Assembly: GCF_028765345.1 (NCBI RefSeq)
Contig: NZ_JARAJZ010000013.1
Span: 1 to 64,000, forward strand
Reading direction: 5' to 3'
Source: Sporolactobacillus sp. CQH2019
GTDB lineage: Bacteria; Bacillota; Bacilli; Bacillales; Sporolactobacillaceae
Length of the DNA stretch: 64,000 nt
Shown here: positions 63,939 to 64,000 of the stretch, one piece after another
How positions within the stretch are numbered: the stretch's first letter is position 1
How the letters are laid out: each line of letters opens with the position of its first letter
Notes under the pieces: model-generated
What the model was told of the DNA's origin: nothing
Databases searched by the model: none
Seen by the model: the letters and a program-made list of their open reading frames with translations, nothing else
Translations under genes and position numbers: made by a program

Positions 63939-64000
63939 CCTTTATGGTTTCCTTTTCTATATACCAATTATGTCCCTGTATTTGCTAATTGACAATTAGC

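Overview
The window looks like the chromosome of a mid-GC Bacillota, class Bacilli, probably a Bacillales relative (a Sporolactobacillaceae- or Bacillaceae-type lineage would fit). The reasons are strong AGGAGG-type ribosome binding sites, frequent TTG/GTG starts, and typical Bacilli families: YhgE/Pip proteins, a YqjM-type ene reductase, a TrxB-like ferredoxin reductase, an OhrR-like MarR regulator, a CspB-type cold shock protein and intergenic minisatellites. This placement is an inference from gene content. No rRNA, tRNA or CRISPR array was seen.

Region by region. 0.3-2.3 kb: choloylglycine-hydrolase family enzyme divergent from a LysR regulator. 2.3-7.4 kb: eroded sugar-symporter and flavin-reductase genes around a second LysR, then an operon-like set of two SDR oxidoreductases and an Old Yellow Enzyme. 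7.4-8.4 kb: a 103-bp higher-order tandem repeat. 8.6-11.5 kb (minus): universal stress protein, ImmA/IrrE-like protein, XRE regulator and a manganese/iron Nramp transporter. 11.9-19.6 kb: the most striking locus, a sigma-A promoter, a fluoride (crcB-motif) riboswitch with terminator, then six genes for a membrane complex related to hydrogenase-4/complex I. Its large subunit has lost all four NiFe-binding cysteines (an Ehr-type complex). 19.9-25.2 kb: ferredoxin reductase and an iron-siderophore ABC uptake system around a perfect Fur box. 25.4-27.8 kb: OhrR-like regulator, thiol peroxidase and an HSL-type esterase; the first two share an identical operator.

28-33 kb: cold shock protein, polysaccharide deacetylase, MFS exporter and class A beta-lactamase. 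33-34.8 kb: an IS256-family element inserted inside a 42-bp (2 x 21) repeat array, with an 8-bp target duplication. 34.8-40 kb (minus): broken transaldolase, deoC, GntR, YdcF, then HAD phosphatase and DeoR. 40-44 kb: Nudix remnant, then YhgE/Pip with its TetR. 44-46.5 kb: ArsR regulator plus a P1B-like metal ATPase. 46.9-53 kb: unknown and decayed genes plus an acyl-CoA ligase. 53-56 kb: a second TetR plus YhgE pair. 56-58.5 kb: IS1595-type transposase remnant, truncated EamA transporter, TetR. 59.4-63.1 kb: heterodimeric ABC exporter behind a broken MarR gene fused to remains of a Fic/VbhA-like toxin-antitoxin locus, then a small XRE-like ORF.

Taken together, the window is rich in stress and detoxification functions (fluoride, metals, peroxide, beta-lactam, drugs, envelope) and in recent gene decay: about a dozen genes are frameshifted or truncated. 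Start positions were chosen from ribosome binding sites where these were decisive.
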